From assembly GCF_000764655.1 (NCBI RefSeq), contig NZ_JRGL01000101.1, positions 89,262 through 153,261 on the forward strand: 64,000 nucleotides of DNA, written 5' to 3'. Source of the stretch: Aeromonas aquatica. GTDB taxonomy: Bacteria > Pseudomonadota > Gammaproteobacteria > Enterobacterales > Aeromonadaceae. The notes beneath the pieces were generated by a model. It did no database searches, was not told the origin of the DNA, and saw only the letters and a program-made list of their open reading frames with translations. Position numbers and translations under genes: made by a program. Below are positions 50,177 to 60,649 of the stretch, piece after piece (positions within the stretch are counted from its first letter, which is position 1; every line of letters starts with the position of its first letter).

Positions 50177-50725
50177 ATGTTATCCAGTCTGCATAAGGAC
50201 CACCTCAACATCGCCAAGCTGCTGCAATTGCTCAAGAGCAAGCTTGCCGCCATCCGCAGCGAGCAGCGGATCAGCTACTTCCTGATCCGGGACGTGGTGG
50301 ATTACCTGCGGGAGATCTCCGACAAGTACCACCATCCCAAGGAGGACCTCATCTATGACTACTACCTGAAATACCGGGTGGTGGAGGGGGAGGTGGCGAA
50401 CCGGTTGCACGAGGAGCATGCCCGTCTGCTGGAAGCAGGCACCGAGCTCAAGGAGATGGTGGAGATGATACTGATGGATGCGGTCATTCCGCTTGAGCAG
50501 TTCACCGCCAAGCTCGAGCAGTTCATCGATCAGCAGGAGGCGCACATGAACTATGAAGAGGGGGTGATCTTCCCCCATCTGCGCGATTCCCTGACCGAGG
50601 ACGACTGGCGTCAGCTCGAACAGCTCTGGCAGAACAGGGCCATCAGCGATCCCCTGTTCGGAATAGAGGTGAGCCAGCACTTCCAGGCGCTGGCCAAGCA
50701 GCTGTCGTTGCCGCACACGCCCTGA
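50177..50725 (+). CDS. Hemerythrin HHE domain protein
   Basis: 182 aa. Hemerythrin-like four-helix pattern with likely di-iron ligands in LHKDHLNIAKLL, YHHPKEDLIYDYYLK, HEEHARLL and QQEAHMNYEEGVIFPHL. ATG 50177 has CAAGGAG upstream. Such proteins sense or bind oxygen or nitric oxide, or take part in iron-cluster repair; the exact role is unknown. Single gene with its own terminator. Confidence 0.88.
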   Translation: MLSSLHKDHLNIAKLLQLLKSKLAAIRSEQRISYFLIRDVVDYLREISDKYHHPKEDLIYDYYLKYRVVEGEVANRLHEEHARLLEAGTELKEMVEMILMDAVIPLEQFTAKLEQFIDQQEAHMNYEEGVIFPHLRDSLTEDDWRQLEQLWQNRAISDPLFGIEVSQHFQALAKQLSLPHTP

Positions 50726-50741
50726 TTACCAGCCCTCCAAC

Positions 50742-50771
50742 AAAACGCCCCGGCTTGAGCGGGGCGTTTTA
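50742..50771 (+). terminator. Intrinsic terminator after the hemerythrin gene
   Basis: AAAACGCCCCG (50742-50752) and CGGGGCGTTTT (50760-50770) with a 7-nt loop, 17 bp after the stop. Confidence 0.9.
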
Positions 50772-50820
50772 GTTTATCGAACCTGTATGTCGGCGGCTCG
50801 CTGCCGGAGGGCCTGCCGCG

Positions 50821-51000
50821 CTACAGTTGCAGCTCGTCGGAGCCTTCGTAGGCGATGTCGATGGATTGCAGCTCCTTCTGCAGGCGATGCTTGTCTTTGA
50901 GTGCCTCAATCTCGCGCCATTTACGTTTCTTGCCCGTAGTCCCGCGGCTACGTGGACCCAGCTCAACGACCTCGTCAAAATCGAAGTTGAATATGTCCAT
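50821..51000 (-). CDS. DUF3545 family small protein
   Basis: 59 aa, MDIFNFDFDEVVELGPRSRG then KKRKWREIEALKDKHRLQKELQSIDIAYE. The KKRKWREIEALKDK block is the mark of DUF3545, found in Vibrionales, Aeromonadales and relatives. ATG 51000 has a GGAGG ribosome site (AAGGAGGGAGTC). Strongly basic then acidic helix; function unknown. Confidence 0.88.
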   Translation of the reverse strand: MDIFNFDFDEVVELGPRSRGTTGKKRKWREIEALKDKHRLQKELQSIDIAYEGSDELQL

Positions 51001-51104
51001 GACTCCCTCCTTGGTTTTATGGTTTTCACCACCCGTATAACACGATGCACTTGAAAATAAAACGTTTTTGTGACGAGGTTGTGACAATTGGGGAGGGGGC
51101 ATAA

Positions 51105-51139
51105 AAAAACCGGGCTTCCCTCACGGGAGCCCGGTTTTT
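51105..51139. terminator. Bidirectional terminator between the DUF3545 gene and talB
   Basis: AAAAACCGGGCT and AGCCCGGTTTTT outer arms with inner CCC/GGG, 4-nt TCAC loop; functions mainly as the talB end. Confidence 0.88.
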
Positions 51140-51196
51140 ATCGGGGTCGGCAGCCTGTCAGAGACTGCCGGTCAGCGTATCGCCAGATGCCTTCGT

Positions 51197-52147
51197 TTAG
51201 AGGCGACTGGCCAGCATGGTTTCCAGCTTGCCCTGATCGACGGCGAACATGCGGATGCCTTCGGCCAGCTTCTCGACCGCCATGGCGTCCTGGTTCAGCT
51301 CCCAGCGGAACTCGGCTTCGCTCATCGGGGCCGGTTTGGCCTTGCGCTCGCCGGTGTAGTTCAGCTTGCGCACCACGGCGCCTTCGCTCTTGCTCAGCTC
51401 TTCCAGCAGGGCAGGGCCAATGGTCAGGCGATCGCAACCGGCCAGCTCCAGGATCTCGCCGGTGTTGCGGAAGCTCGCCCCCATCACCACTGTCTGATAG
51501 TCGTGCTGCTTGTAGTAGTCGTAGATGGCGGTAACGGAGACCACGCCCGGATCTTCGCTCGCGCTGTAGTCACGGTTGTGCTTGGCCTTGTACCAGTCGA
51601 GGATGCGGCCCACGAAGGGGGAGATCAGGAAGGCGCCGGCCTCGGCACAGGCGCGGGCCTGGGCGAAGGAGAACAGCAGGGTCAGGTTGCACTGAATGCC
51701 TTCTTTCTCCAGCACCTCGGCGGCACGGATCCCTTCCCAGGTGGAGGCCAGCTTGATCAGGATGCGATCGTTGGTGATGCCGGCTTCGTTGTAGAGACGG
51801 ATCAGCTTGCGCGCCTTGGCGATGCTGGCGTCGGTATCGAAGGAGAGACGGGCATCCACCTCGGTGGAGATGCGGCCCGGAACGATTTTCAGCACTTCCA
51901 GACCGATGTTGACCGCCAGCTTGTCGCCGGCGTCGATGATTTGCTGTGCCTTGTCCTGGCTCTGGGCCTTGGCCCAGCTGATGGCGTCGTCGATCAGCGC
52001 CGCGTATTCGGGGATCTCGGATGCCTTCAACACCAGGGAAGGGTTGGTGGTGGCATCGATGGGCTGGTAGCGCTTGATGGCTTCGATGTCACCGGTATCG
52101 GCAACAACGGTGGTCAGGGCTTTCAGCTGGGTTAATTTATCGGCCAT
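51197..52147 (-). CDS. talB: Transaldolase
   Basis: 316 aa (E. coli TalB 317), transfers the dihydroxyacetone unit in the pentose phosphate pathway. TDATTNPSL-type motif at [13 protein letters not shown] (about 33-45), Schiff-base Lys in [24 protein letters not shown] (about 128-151, K132). Start [12 protein letters not shown] at ATG 52147; the frame is open 12 codons upstream. Confidence 0.97.
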   Translation of the reverse strand: MADKLTQLKALTTVVADTGDIEAIKRYQPIDATTNPSLVLKASEIPEYAALIDDAISWAKAQSQDKAQQIIDAGDKLAVNIGLEVLKIVPGRISTEVDARLSFDTDASIAKARKLIRLYNEAGITNDRILIKLASTWEGIRAAEVLEKEGIQCNLTLLFSFAQARACAEAGAFLISPFVGRILDWYKAKHNRDYSASEDPGVVSVTAIYDYYKQHDYQTVVMGASFRNTGEILELAGCDRLTIGPALLEELSKSEGAVVRKLNYTGERKAKPAPMSEAEFRWELNQDAMAVEKLAEGIRMFAVDQGKLETMLASRL

Positions 52148-52870
52148 AGCAAATATCATCTCTTTATGAGGGAGCAATCCCAAGGGTTGCGGGCGTGAGA
52201 GGACAGTTCTGAAATAAAATTACAAGATCCCGGCGACTCAGGCTCAGAAAATCAGGATGGGAGCGGCCCATCACCATTGCCTGCCTAATTAATACGGATG
52301 TGGTGCATCCTGCAATAGGGGGGCTTGTATACGAATCATCCAGCCCTCGGCGGCAACGGGCGGAAGAGGGTAAAAGTATTTGATAAAGAAAGACTTTTAT
52401 TGATTACTTGCGATCCGGCTCCGGCCTGAATAAAAGCAACTTTTTTAGTTGATTCTCCATTGTGTGCGATGGGTCACATAAATAGTCTCGTCAGCTACTT
52501 GAAATTTTATTACGTGTAAAACGTTTTGCGTCCTGAGCCTCGTGGCTGGCGAAATCCGAAGCAAACGCTTGTCTCCGTGCCCACTCCTTTTTCGCCTTCT
52601 TCACCACGGTGATAAAAACCCAAAATGGTTTTCTATTGAATCTTATTTGTCAATTGATTGATAATTCATCAACTTTTGTTGAAACTTTGCGTGCTAAATG
52701 AAGATTAATTGCATCAAATCGCTCGTTTTTTGTCTCTTCGGCAAGGTTAGTCACTATTATGAGCCCCCTCGCTATGCTAGATTTCGCCCCTTTAGCGCAT
52801 TGCTAATTCGGAAACGGACAGAGAGCGGCCAGCGCAGACTGGCCATGGATGTGATAACAACGAGAGAATT
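52148..52870. other. Long talB-agcS intergenic region
   Basis: About 720 bp, AT-rich in the middle, with divergent promoters. It contains a CRP-like site and an AAAACGTTTT palindrome (52518-52527) of the kind bound by LacI/PurR/Cra-type repressors. No gene is convincing: the 61-codon frame at 52698 has no ribosome site. Confidence 0.5.
52463..52478. promoter_or_regulatory. CRP-like binding site
   Basis: TGTGCGATGGGTCACA: TGTGC-N6-TCACA, 9 of 10 matches to TGTGA-N6-TCACA, 408 bp before agcS and 316 bp before talB. Either promoter could be the target. Confidence 0.55.
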
Positions 52871-54310
52871 ATGGACACCTTGATCGCAATGATTAACGAC
52901 CTGATGTGGGGAGCTGTGCTCATTTACCTGCTGATTGGGGTCGGTATCTTTTTCACCTTCCGCCTGGGGTTTATCCAGGTCCGCCACTTCGGCCACATGT
53001 TCTCGGTATTGCGCAATAGCCGCAAATCCGACAAGGCCGGCATCTCCTCCTTCCAGGCCCTGTGCACCAGTCTGGCTGCCCGGGTCGGCACCGGCAACCT
53101 GGCCGGTGTGGCCGTCGCCATCTACCTCGGTGGCCCTGGCGCCATCTTCTGGATGTGGCTGATCGCCTTCATCGGCATGGCCACCGCCTTCGTGGAAAGC
53201 ACCCTGGCCCAGCTCTACAAGGTCAAGGACGAGGACGGCAACTACCGAGGCGGCCCGGCCTATTACATGGAGCGCGGTCTCGGCATGCGCTGGATGGGGG
53301 TGGTGTTCTCCCTCTGTCTGCTGCTGGCCTTCGGTCTGGTGTTCAACGCGGTACAGGCCAACTCCATCAGCCTGGCCATGAAAGTTGCCTTCGGCATCCC
53401 CGACTGGGCCAGCGGCCTGGCGCTGGTGACCCTCTCCGGCCTCATCATCTTCGGCGGTATTCGCGGCATCGCCCGTTTCGCCGAGGTGGTGGTGCCCTTC
53501 ATGGCGCTGGCCTACATCCTGATGGCGCTGTTCGTGGTCGCCATGAACATCAGCGAGTTGCCAGGGGTGTTCACTCTGATCATCAAGTCCGCCTTCGGTA
53601 TCGAGCAGGCGGGTTCCGGTGCCATGGGTTACGCCATCTCCCAGGCGATGATCAACGGCATCAAGCGCGGTCTGTTCTCCAACGAGGCGGGCATGGGCTC
53701 GGCGCCGAACGCCGCCGCTACTGCCACACCCTATCCGCCGCACCCGGCCTCCCAGGGCTATGTGCAGATGCTGGGGGTGTTTCTGGATACCATCGTCATC
53801 TGCAGCTGTACCGCCGCCATTATCCTGATGTCCGGCCAGTTTGAAACGGGCTCAGGGGTGACCGGGGTCGAGTTGACTCAGCGTGCGCTCTCCTCCCAGA
53901 TCGGTGGTGGTGGCAACATCTTCATCGCGGCGGCGATCTTCTTCTTCGCCTTCACCTCCATCGTCGCGAACTACTCCTACGCCGAGACCAACCTGGTGTT
54001 CCTGGAACACAACCACAAAGGCGGTCTGATGCTGTTCCGTATGTTCGTGCTGGGCATGGTGATGTTCGGTTCTGTGGGCGAGCTGCCTACCGTGTGGGCG
54101 CTGGCGGATGTCTCCATGGGGATGATGGCCATCGTCAACCTGGTGGCCATGCTGCTGCTCTCCGGCGTCGCCATCAAGCTGGCCAAGGATTACAACGACC
54201 AGCTCAAGCTGGGCCGGGTACCCACCTTCGATGCCAACAAGTACCCCGAGCTGCGCAGTCAGCTCGAAGAGGGGATCTGGGACAACCCGCCCAAGAGCAA
54301 GCAGGCGTAA
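52871..54310 (+). CDS. Alanine/glycine:cation symporter (AGCS family)
   Basis: 479 aa sodium- or proton-coupled amino-acid symporter with about 10-11 membrane helices. Family features: FFTFRLGFIQVRHF (about 27-40), SSFQALCTSLAARVGTGNLAGVAVAIYLGGPGAIFWMW (about 58-95) and KRGLFSNEAGMGSAPNAAATA (about 264-284). ATG 52871 has GAGAGA upstream. AlsT/AgcS-like; alanine or glycine most likely. Confidence 0.93.
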   Translation: MDTLIAMINDLMWGAVLIYLLIGVGIFFTFRLGFIQVRHFGHMFSVLRNSRKSDKAGISSFQALCTSLAARVGTGNLAGVAVAIYLGGPGAIFWMWLIAFIGMATAFVESTLAQLYKVKDEDGNYRGGPAYYMERGLGMRWMGVVFSLCLLLAFGLVFNAVQANSISLAMKVAFGIPDWASGLALVTLSGLIIFGGIRGIARFAEVVVPFMALAYILMALFVVAMNISELPGVFTLIIKSAFGIEQAGSGAMGYAISQAMINGIKRGLFSNEAGMGSAPNAAATATPYPPHPASQGYVQMLGVFLDTIVICSCTAAIILMSGQFETGSGVTGVELTQRALSSQIGGGGNIFIAAAIFFFAFTSIVANYSYAETNLVFLEHNHKGGLMLFRMFVLGMVMFGSVGELPTVWALADVSMGMMAIVNLVAMLLLSGVAIKLAKDYNDQLKLGRVPTFDANKYPELRSQLEEGIWDNPPKSKQA

Positions 54311-54334
54311 GCGCCGCGCTCGACGAGTGGATAG

Positions 54335-55675
<1,341 letters not shown>

Positions 55676-55730
55676 TACAGGCCTGAGCCGTGTTGCTAAG
55701 CTGTCAGCCAGTATCGTTGATGAGGTGAAG

Positions 55731-55755
55731 GGGGGAGCCATTGGCTCCCCTTTTT
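55731..55755 (+). terminator. Intrinsic terminator after the beta-lactamase gene
   Basis: GGGGAGCCA (55732-55740) with TGGCTCCCC (55742-55750) followed by TTTTT. Confidence 0.88.
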
Positions 55756-55954
55756 GTTGGTGCCGAGCGCTCGTGGTCTCTCCGCAATCCGCCGCGATGA
55801 GGGTCAGTTTCCAGAATGGAATGTGCCGATCGCCTTCTGTTCACTAGGGCGGCGCTGGCCCGGCCAATATAGTGCTCCCGTCAGCAGACCTCATCTTTGC
55901 TGCGCAATGGCCGTCCAGGCCATTGCGACTGCGTCAGCCCGCCACGGAGTATCC

Positions 55955-57115
55955 ATGCGAACCTTTCTGCTCTGCAGTTTTCTGATGATCATCCTCTATC
56001 CGGTCGGGGTCGATCTCTATCTGGTCGCCATCCCCCAGATAGCCAGCAGCCTGAGGGCCAGCGAGGCCCAGATCCACACCGCGTTTTCCCTTTACCTGTT
56101 TGGCATGGCGGCCACCGTGCTGCTGGGGGGACTGATCGCCGATCGTCACGGCCGTCGCCCCGTGGTATTGGGTGGCGCCCTGATCTTCGCCATCGCGTCG
56201 CTGGCGGCGGCCGATGCCGGCCAGATAAACCAGTTCTATCTGGGCCGTTTTGGCCAGGGGATCGGAGCCGGTGCACTCTACATCATGACCTTTGCCGTGT
56301 TGCGGGATGTGCTGAGCCAGGAGCGGCTGGCGATGGCGTTATCGATGATCAATGGGGTCATCTGCGTGATCCCGGTGCTGGCGCCGGTGATCGGTTATCT
56401 CATTCTCTCCCGCTATCATTGGCAGGGGATCTTCATCACCATGGCACTGATTGCGACCTGCAGCGGCCTGGTCAACCTGCTGTTGCTCGAGGAGACGTGC
56501 CCACCCGCCAGCGGGCAGCGGCTCTCCTTCGCCTTGTTGGGTTCCCGCCGGTTCATGTTGCTTTCCCTGCAGACCAGCGCCAGCGTCACCGCCATCCTGG
56601 TCTATGTCAGCGTGTCGCCCCTGATCCTGATGCAAGAGCTTGGCTTCAGCGCCGAGCACTACTCCCTCTGCATGATGGTGATGGCGGCCGTCAGCATGAT
56701 CACGTCGTTCCTGACACCGCTGCTGCTGCGCCGCCATGGCAAGCAACGGGTACTGGCCGGTGCCCACCTGGCCTATCTGCTGGCGGCGCTGGCGTTGCTC
56801 GGGGCCTGGCAAGGGGGAGGGAACATGCCGCTGCTGATGCTGGGGTTCGCTCTGGTGTGCATCGGTTTCTCCTGTGGCTTCGGGGTGGCGATGGGGGCGG
56901 TGCTGGACGGTTGCCAGCATAACGTCGCCTTTGCCAGTGCGCTGCTCTGCATCATGCAGATCAGTCTCTCCGGCCTCTTCATCTGGATGGCGGGCTGGCT
57001 CGGGGTCAAGCCGGTGGTGATGCTGCTCTGTGCGCTGCTGTTGACCCTGCTCAGTTACCTGGCCACCAGGAGGCTGTTACCATGGCCGACTGCTCGAGTA
57101 GTCGAGTCCAAGTGA
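55955..57115 (+). CDS. mdtL: MdtL-like multidrug efflux MFS transporter (DHA1)
   Basis: 386 aa with 12 hydrophobic helices. The start MRTFLLCSFLMIILYPVGVDLYLVAIPQIA and GGLIADRHGRRPVVLGGA (motif A, about 65-82) match MdtL, and the next gene is yidZ as in E. coli mdtL-yidZ. ATG 55955 has ACGGAG upstream; the open frame further up lacks coding character. Proton-driven export of drugs such as chloramphenicol is the family role. Confidence 0.9.
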   Translation: MRTFLLCSFLMIILYPVGVDLYLVAIPQIASSLRASEAQIHTAFSLYLFGMAATVLLGGLIADRHGRRPVVLGGALIFAIASLAAADAGQINQFYLGRFGQGIGAGALYIMTFAVLRDVLSQERLAMALSMINGVICVIPVLAPVIGYLILSRYHWQGIFITMALIATCSGLVNLLLLEETCPPASGQRLSFALLGSRRFMLLSLQTSASVTAILVYVSVSPLILMQELGFSAEHYSLCMMVMAAVSMITSFLTPLLLRRHGKQRVLAGAHLAYLLAALALLGAWQGGGNMPLLMLGFALVCIGFSCGFGVAMGAVLDGCQHNVAFASALLCIMQISLSGLFIWMAGWLGVKPVVMLLCALLLTLLSYLATRRLLPWPTARVVESK

Positions 57116-57131
57116 ACCGGGGAAGAGAGTC

Positions 57132-58118
57132 ATGCGTCGTCTGAGTGAACTCGATCTGAATCTGCTGGTGGTCTTCAAGCACCTGATGCAGACGCGCAGC
57201 GTGGCGGGGGCGGCGCAGAAGCTGTGCGTCACCCCCTCGACGGTGAGCAAGGCGCTGGCCAAGTTGCGGGACTGGTTTGACGACCCACTGTTCATCAGGG
57301 TCCGGCAGGGATTGCAGCCCACCCAGCTTTCCCTGACCCTGGAGGAGGAGCTCAAGGCCTGGTTCCAGCTGACCGACAGCATCGTTGCCCTCAACAGCGA
57401 GGCCATCCCCGATGGCGCCCGTTTCAACCTGGTACTGGAGTCCCCCTTCTACATCAGCTTCCTGAGCGAGCTGCCCATGACGATCTACCAGAAGTACCCC
57501 CATTCCGTGGTCAAGGTGCTGGATTGGGATCACCACTCCCTCAACGACATCGTCAATGGTGATGCGGATCTTGGTTTCTGTGCCCGGGAGACCCATGGCC
57601 GCTCGCGGGCCAAGGTGAACCGGCTACCCTATTACCTCGACCATGAGGTGCTCTTCACCGATAGGCCCGTGGTCTTCCTGCGGCGGGATCATCCCTTGCT
57701 CGCCCAGCGCTGGTCGCTGGACAATTTTCTGGCCTGCCCCCAGGTCAGCATGGTGTGGGAGGCCAGTGACAGTTGGGCGCTCGACAGCCTGCTGGAAGAT
57801 GAGGGGCTGTGTCGGCAGGTGCCCATCATGGTCGCCAGCTTCGAGCAGGCGCTGCACATCGCCTCCCAGACCAGTCATGAGCTGATTGCGGTCGCGCCCT
57901 CCTATTGCGCCGATTATGCCGCCAGGCACCATGCCAACCTGATCGCCATGCCATTGCCGCTGACCGAGGCGCTCTACCAACAACTGGAGATCGCTTTCAT
58001 CTTGCTGTGGCATAAACGCCATAACCACGATGCCAAGGTGATGTGGCTGCGCAATGAGATCAGAAGGCTCTATGGCGAGGCATCGATGGGGACATATCGG
58101 GCGGAGCATCAGCCATGA
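57132..58118 (+). CDS. yidZ: LysR-family regulator YidZ
   Basis: 328 aa. N-terminal winged helix-turn-helix LDLNLLVVFKHLMQTRSVAGAAQKLCVTPSTVSKALAKLRDWFDDPLFIR (about 8-57) and a LysR substrate-binding domain. Context behind mdtL and the pattern LNDIVNGDADLGFCARETHGRS support YidZ, which in E. coli affects anaerobic nitric oxide tolerance. 16 bp after mdtL, probably cotranscribed. Effector unknown. Confidence 0.88.
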   Translation: MRRLSELDLNLLVVFKHLMQTRSVAGAAQKLCVTPSTVSKALAKLRDWFDDPLFIRVRQGLQPTQLSLTLEEELKAWFQLTDSIVALNSEAIPDGARFNLVLESPFYISFLSELPMTIYQKYPHSVVKVLDWDHHSLNDIVNGDADLGFCARETHGRSRAKVNRLPYYLDHEVLFTDRPVVFLRRDHPLLAQRWSLDNFLACPQVSMVWEASDSWALDSLLEDEGLCRQVPIMVASFEQALHIASQTSHELIAVAPSYCADYAARHHANLIAMPLPLTEALYQQLEIAFILLWHKRHNHDAKVMWLRNEIRRLYGEASMGTYRAEHQP

Positions 58119-58189
58119 CGACGGGCGTTCGTCAGGTGTAGTGGCCGGGAAGGGGCAGGCCGGGGGCCTTGAGCAAAGCGGGGGGAGTC

Positions 58190-58212
58190 GAGGCCAGAGG
58201 ATAGCTGGCCTC
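58190..58212. terminator. Hairpin between convergent yidZ and ruvX
   Basis: GAGGCCAG (58190-58197) and CTGGCCTC (58205-58212), 7-nt loop, no long T-run. Likely the 3' end structure of one or both genes. Confidence 0.5.
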
Positions 58213-58220
58213 GTGCGGCA

Positions 58221-58643
58221 TCAGCCGTATTGTTCTTCCATCCAAGCTTCGACGATGAGCTGAGCCGAGACCCCGTCCACGCTGCCCTTGTCCAGCGCCC
58301 TGTAGCCGCCGCGCTCGAACAGCCGGGCGCGGGCATCCGTGGTGGTGAGCCGCTCATCCTTGAACTCCACCGGCTTGCCGAAGCGGCCGTGCAGGCGGTT
58401 GCCAAACTTGCGGGCCCGCACCGTGATCTCCTGATCGGTGCCGTCCATGTTGAGCGGCAGGCCCACCACCAGCAGATCCGGCTGCCACTCCTTGAGCAGC
58501 TTCTCTATCTCGTCCCAGTTGGGGATGCCGTCGTTGGCCTTGAGGGAACGAAGGGGACTGGCCGTGCCGGTGAGCTCCTGACCGATGGCGACGCCGATAC
58601 TCTTGGTGCCGTAGTCAAAGCCCATGATGCTGCGTGATGACAT
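58221..58643 (-). CDS. ruvX: RuvX/YqgF Holliday junction resolvase-like nuclease
   Basis: 140 aa RNase H-fold protein, implicated in 16S rRNA 5' processing and as putative resolvase. [26 protein letters not shown] (about 6-31) holds the first acidic residue; [10 protein letters not shown] and DERLTT and [13 protein letters not shown] carry the others. ATG 58643 gives the normal length; the frame is open 25 codons upstream. Downstream of yqgE as in the gshB-yqgE-yqgF order. Confidence 0.95.
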   Translation of the reverse strand: MSSRSIMGFDYGTKSIGVAIGQELTGTASPLRSLKANDGIPNWDEIEKLLKEWQPDLLVVGLPLNMDGTDQEITVRARKFGNRLHGRFGKPVEFKDERLTTTDARARLFERGGYRALDKGSVDGVSAQLIVEAWMEEQYG

Positions 58644-58732
58644 GAAAGTCCTTGAAACTGGGATACATGAAAAGGAGCCCTGACTTCCCTTTGCCACTGG
58701 GGACAAAGGGAAATGCAAGACGACTTGGGGTC

Positions 58733-59287
58733 TTAGCTATGCCCCACCTGGCTGGAGAGATGCAGGGGGTTGACGCCGATACTGGCGGCGGCCTGCTGCC
58801 AGCGCTGATGGATAGGTGTGTCGAATACCAGCTTGGCATTGGGCGGGATCACCAGCCAGGCGCCGTCCACCAGCTCCTGCTCGAGCTGACCCGCGCTCCA
58901 GCCTGCGTAGCCGAGCGCCACCAGCCAGTGACTCGGCGCCTCATCGGTGCCGAGCGTCTCCAGGATGTCCTTGGAGGTGGTGACCATCATCTCGTCGCTC
59001 ACCTGCAGGGTGGAGTTGAAGCCGGGGCGGAAGCTGTGCAGCACAAAACCGCGATCCCCGTGGACGGGTCCGCCTTGCAGCACAGGCTGCTTCATCTCGG
59101 CCGTGTCGGGCGGGCTCAGGTTGAGCTTGGTCAGCATCTCATCCAGCGCCATGTCGACCGGGATATTGACCACCAACCCCATGGCGCCCTCGCTGCTGTG
59201 TTCACACAGATAGACCAGGGAGCGTTCGAAGTAGGCGTCAGAGAGGCTCGGCATGGCGAGCAGAAAATGGTTTTGCAGTGTTTGCAT
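58733..59287 (-). CDS. yqgE: YqgE/AlgH family protein (UPF0301)
   Basis: 184 aa. [37 protein letters not shown] (about 4-40) and the FRPGFNSTL...[14 protein letters not shown] segment are the family pattern. Function unknown. Start MQTLQNHF at ATG 59287. It sits between gshB and ruvX, the standard order. Confidence 0.94.
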   Translation of the reverse strand: MQTLQNHFLLAMPSLSDAYFERSLVYLCEHSSEGAMGLVVNIPVDMALDEMLTKLNLSPPDTAEMKQPVLQGGPVHGDRGFVLHSFRPGFNSTLQVSDEMMVTTSKDILETLGTDEAPSHWLVALGYAGWSAGQLEQELVDGAWLVIPPNAKLVFDTPIHQRWQQAAASIGVNPLHLSSQVGHS

Positions 59288-59515
59288 AGTGGCCAAATAG
59301 TGCAAAGGTGTTTGGGGTGATTATGGCAGTAAGGGGCGGCGGGCAAAACCGCTTTTTGCGGCCGTGGCACGAAGTTGGGTACTGATCCGCAAAGGGAATA
59401 GCGGGGGCCGCGAGGGCCCCCGATGGGAATGACTTGCCCTGCCGAGGCTCCACTGAGACGTCCATCAGCATGCCGGTTTCGGCAAATGGAACGACAGTTG
59501 GAGTACCCTGCATCA
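59288..59515. other. yqgE-gshB intergenic region with a short copy of the gshB 3' end
   Basis: 228 bp. CGTCCATCAGCATGCCGGT (59459-59477) repeats 19 bp of the gshB 3' end (59542-59560) in the same orientation, 83 bp away. On the minus strand it keeps the phase ETGMLMDV against ITGMLMDA. The rest shows no gene. Confidence 0.65.
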
Positions 59516-60466
59516 TTAACGTCCCAGACGGCGTTCGATGGCGTCCATCAGCATGCCGGTGATGGAGACGTCAAAAGCCGCCTCGATCTCGCGGATGCAG
59601 GTCGGGCTGGTGACGTTAATCTCGGTCAGCCGATCGCCGATGATGTCGAGCCCGACGAAGATCAGGCCCTTGGCCTTGAGGGTCGGCCCGACCGCACGGG
59701 CGATGGCCCAGTCCGCCTCGCTCAAGGGACGCGCCTCGCCGCGGCCGCCGGCCGCCAGGTTGCCACGGGTCTCTCCCTGGGCCGGAATGCGGGCCAGGCA
59801 GTAGGGAACCGGCTCGCCGTCCACCACCAGCACCCGCTTGTCGCCATCCTTGATGGCGGGCAGGAAGGTCTGGGCCATGCAGTACTGGCTGCCGTGGGCA
59901 GTGAGGGTCTCGATGATGACCCCCACGTTGGCGTCATCTTCCTTCATGCGGAAGATGGAGGCGCCGCCCATGCCGTCCAGCGGCTTCAAGATCACGTCTT
60001 TGTGCTCGGCGTGGAAGGCCCGCAGCTTGTCGGCGCGACGAGTGACCAGCGTGGTCGGGGTGTGCTCGGCAAACCAGGCGGTGTAGAGCTTCTCGTTGGC
60101 GTCGCGCAGGCTTTGGGGCTTGTTGACGATGAGGCAGCCCTCATCCTCGGCCCGCTCCAGCATGTAGGTGGCGTAGATGAATTCGGTGTCGAACGGCGGA
60201 TCCTTGCGCATCAGGATCACGTCCAGGGTGGAGAGCGGCTGATCGACAACCTCACCCAGTTCGAACCAGTTGGCATGGTCGTACTTCACCTTGAGCGGGC
60301 GCATGGTGCCAAAGGCGCGGCCCGCCTCCATGTAGAGATCCGACATCTCCAGGTAGAAGAGCTCATAGCCGCGCTGTTGCGCCTCTTCGAGCATGGCGAA
60401 GCTGGAGTCCTTCTTGATGTTGATGGCCGAGATGGGGTCCATCACTATGCCGAGTTTGATGGTCAT
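59516..60466 (-). CDS. gshB: Glutathione synthetase
   Basis: 316 aa ATP-grasp ligase that adds glycine to gamma-glutamylcysteine. KLGIVMDPISAINIKKDSSFAML (about 3-25), RKDPPFDTEFIY (about 86-97), LKPLDGMGGASIFR (about 162-175) and FVGLDIIGDRLTEINVTSPTCIREIE (about 272-297) are diagnostic. Length matches E. coli GshB. Third in the order rsmE-gshB-yqgE-ruvX. Confidence 0.97.
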   Translation of the reverse strand: MTIKLGIVMDPISAINIKKDSSFAMLEEAQQRGYELFYLEMSDLYMEAGRAFGTMRPLKVKYDHANWFELGEVVDQPLSTLDVILMRKDPPFDTEFIYATYMLERAEDEGCLIVNKPQSLRDANEKLYTAWFAEHTPTTLVTRRADKLRAFHAEHKDVILKPLDGMGGASIFRMKEDDANVGVIIETLTAHGSQYCMAQTFLPAIKDGDKRVLVVDGEPVPYCLARIPAQGETRGNLAAGGRGEARPLSEADWAIARAVGPTLKAKGLIFVGLDIIGDRLTEINVTSPTCIREIEAAFDVSITGMLMDAIERRLGR

Positions 60467-60510
60467 CCGAGATTCCTTCTTGTGGCTCGATTGGGTGTTG
60501 AGATTATCAG

Positions 60511-60649
60511 AACCTGTTCAAGGTCTGTCGCGAGAGGTCGTCAGCAAGGTAAAGAGCAGCGCAGGAACCGGAGTGTGTAAGCACACATGAGGATTCCGAG
60601 CAGCACATGAGCCTTGATCACGACCTCGCAGCAAGATATTGAGCAGGTT
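60511..60649. repeat. Small inverted-repeat (MITE-like) element between gshB and rsmE
   Basis: 139 bp bounded by AACCTGTTCAA (60511-60521) and TTGAGCAGGTT (60639-60649), inverted with one mismatch. The homology extends inward about 30 bp, including GAGGTCGT against ACGACCTC. The interior has a smaller GTGTG-TAAG-CACAC hairpin. No coding capacity. Its right end touches the rsmE stop codon (60650-60652). The structure resembles non-autonomous MITE or REP-type elements; I cannot name a family or see a target-site duplication. Confidence 0.7.

Noticed and set aside
52698-52883. 61-codon frame just before agcS
   Set aside because: No ribosome site, overlaps the agcS start, composition unlike neighbours.
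59238-59516. 92-codon minus-strand frame starting at the gshB stop
   Set aside because: It contains the copied gshB fragment, then runs into the yqgE start region with Pro/Cys-rich nonsense. No ribosome site.
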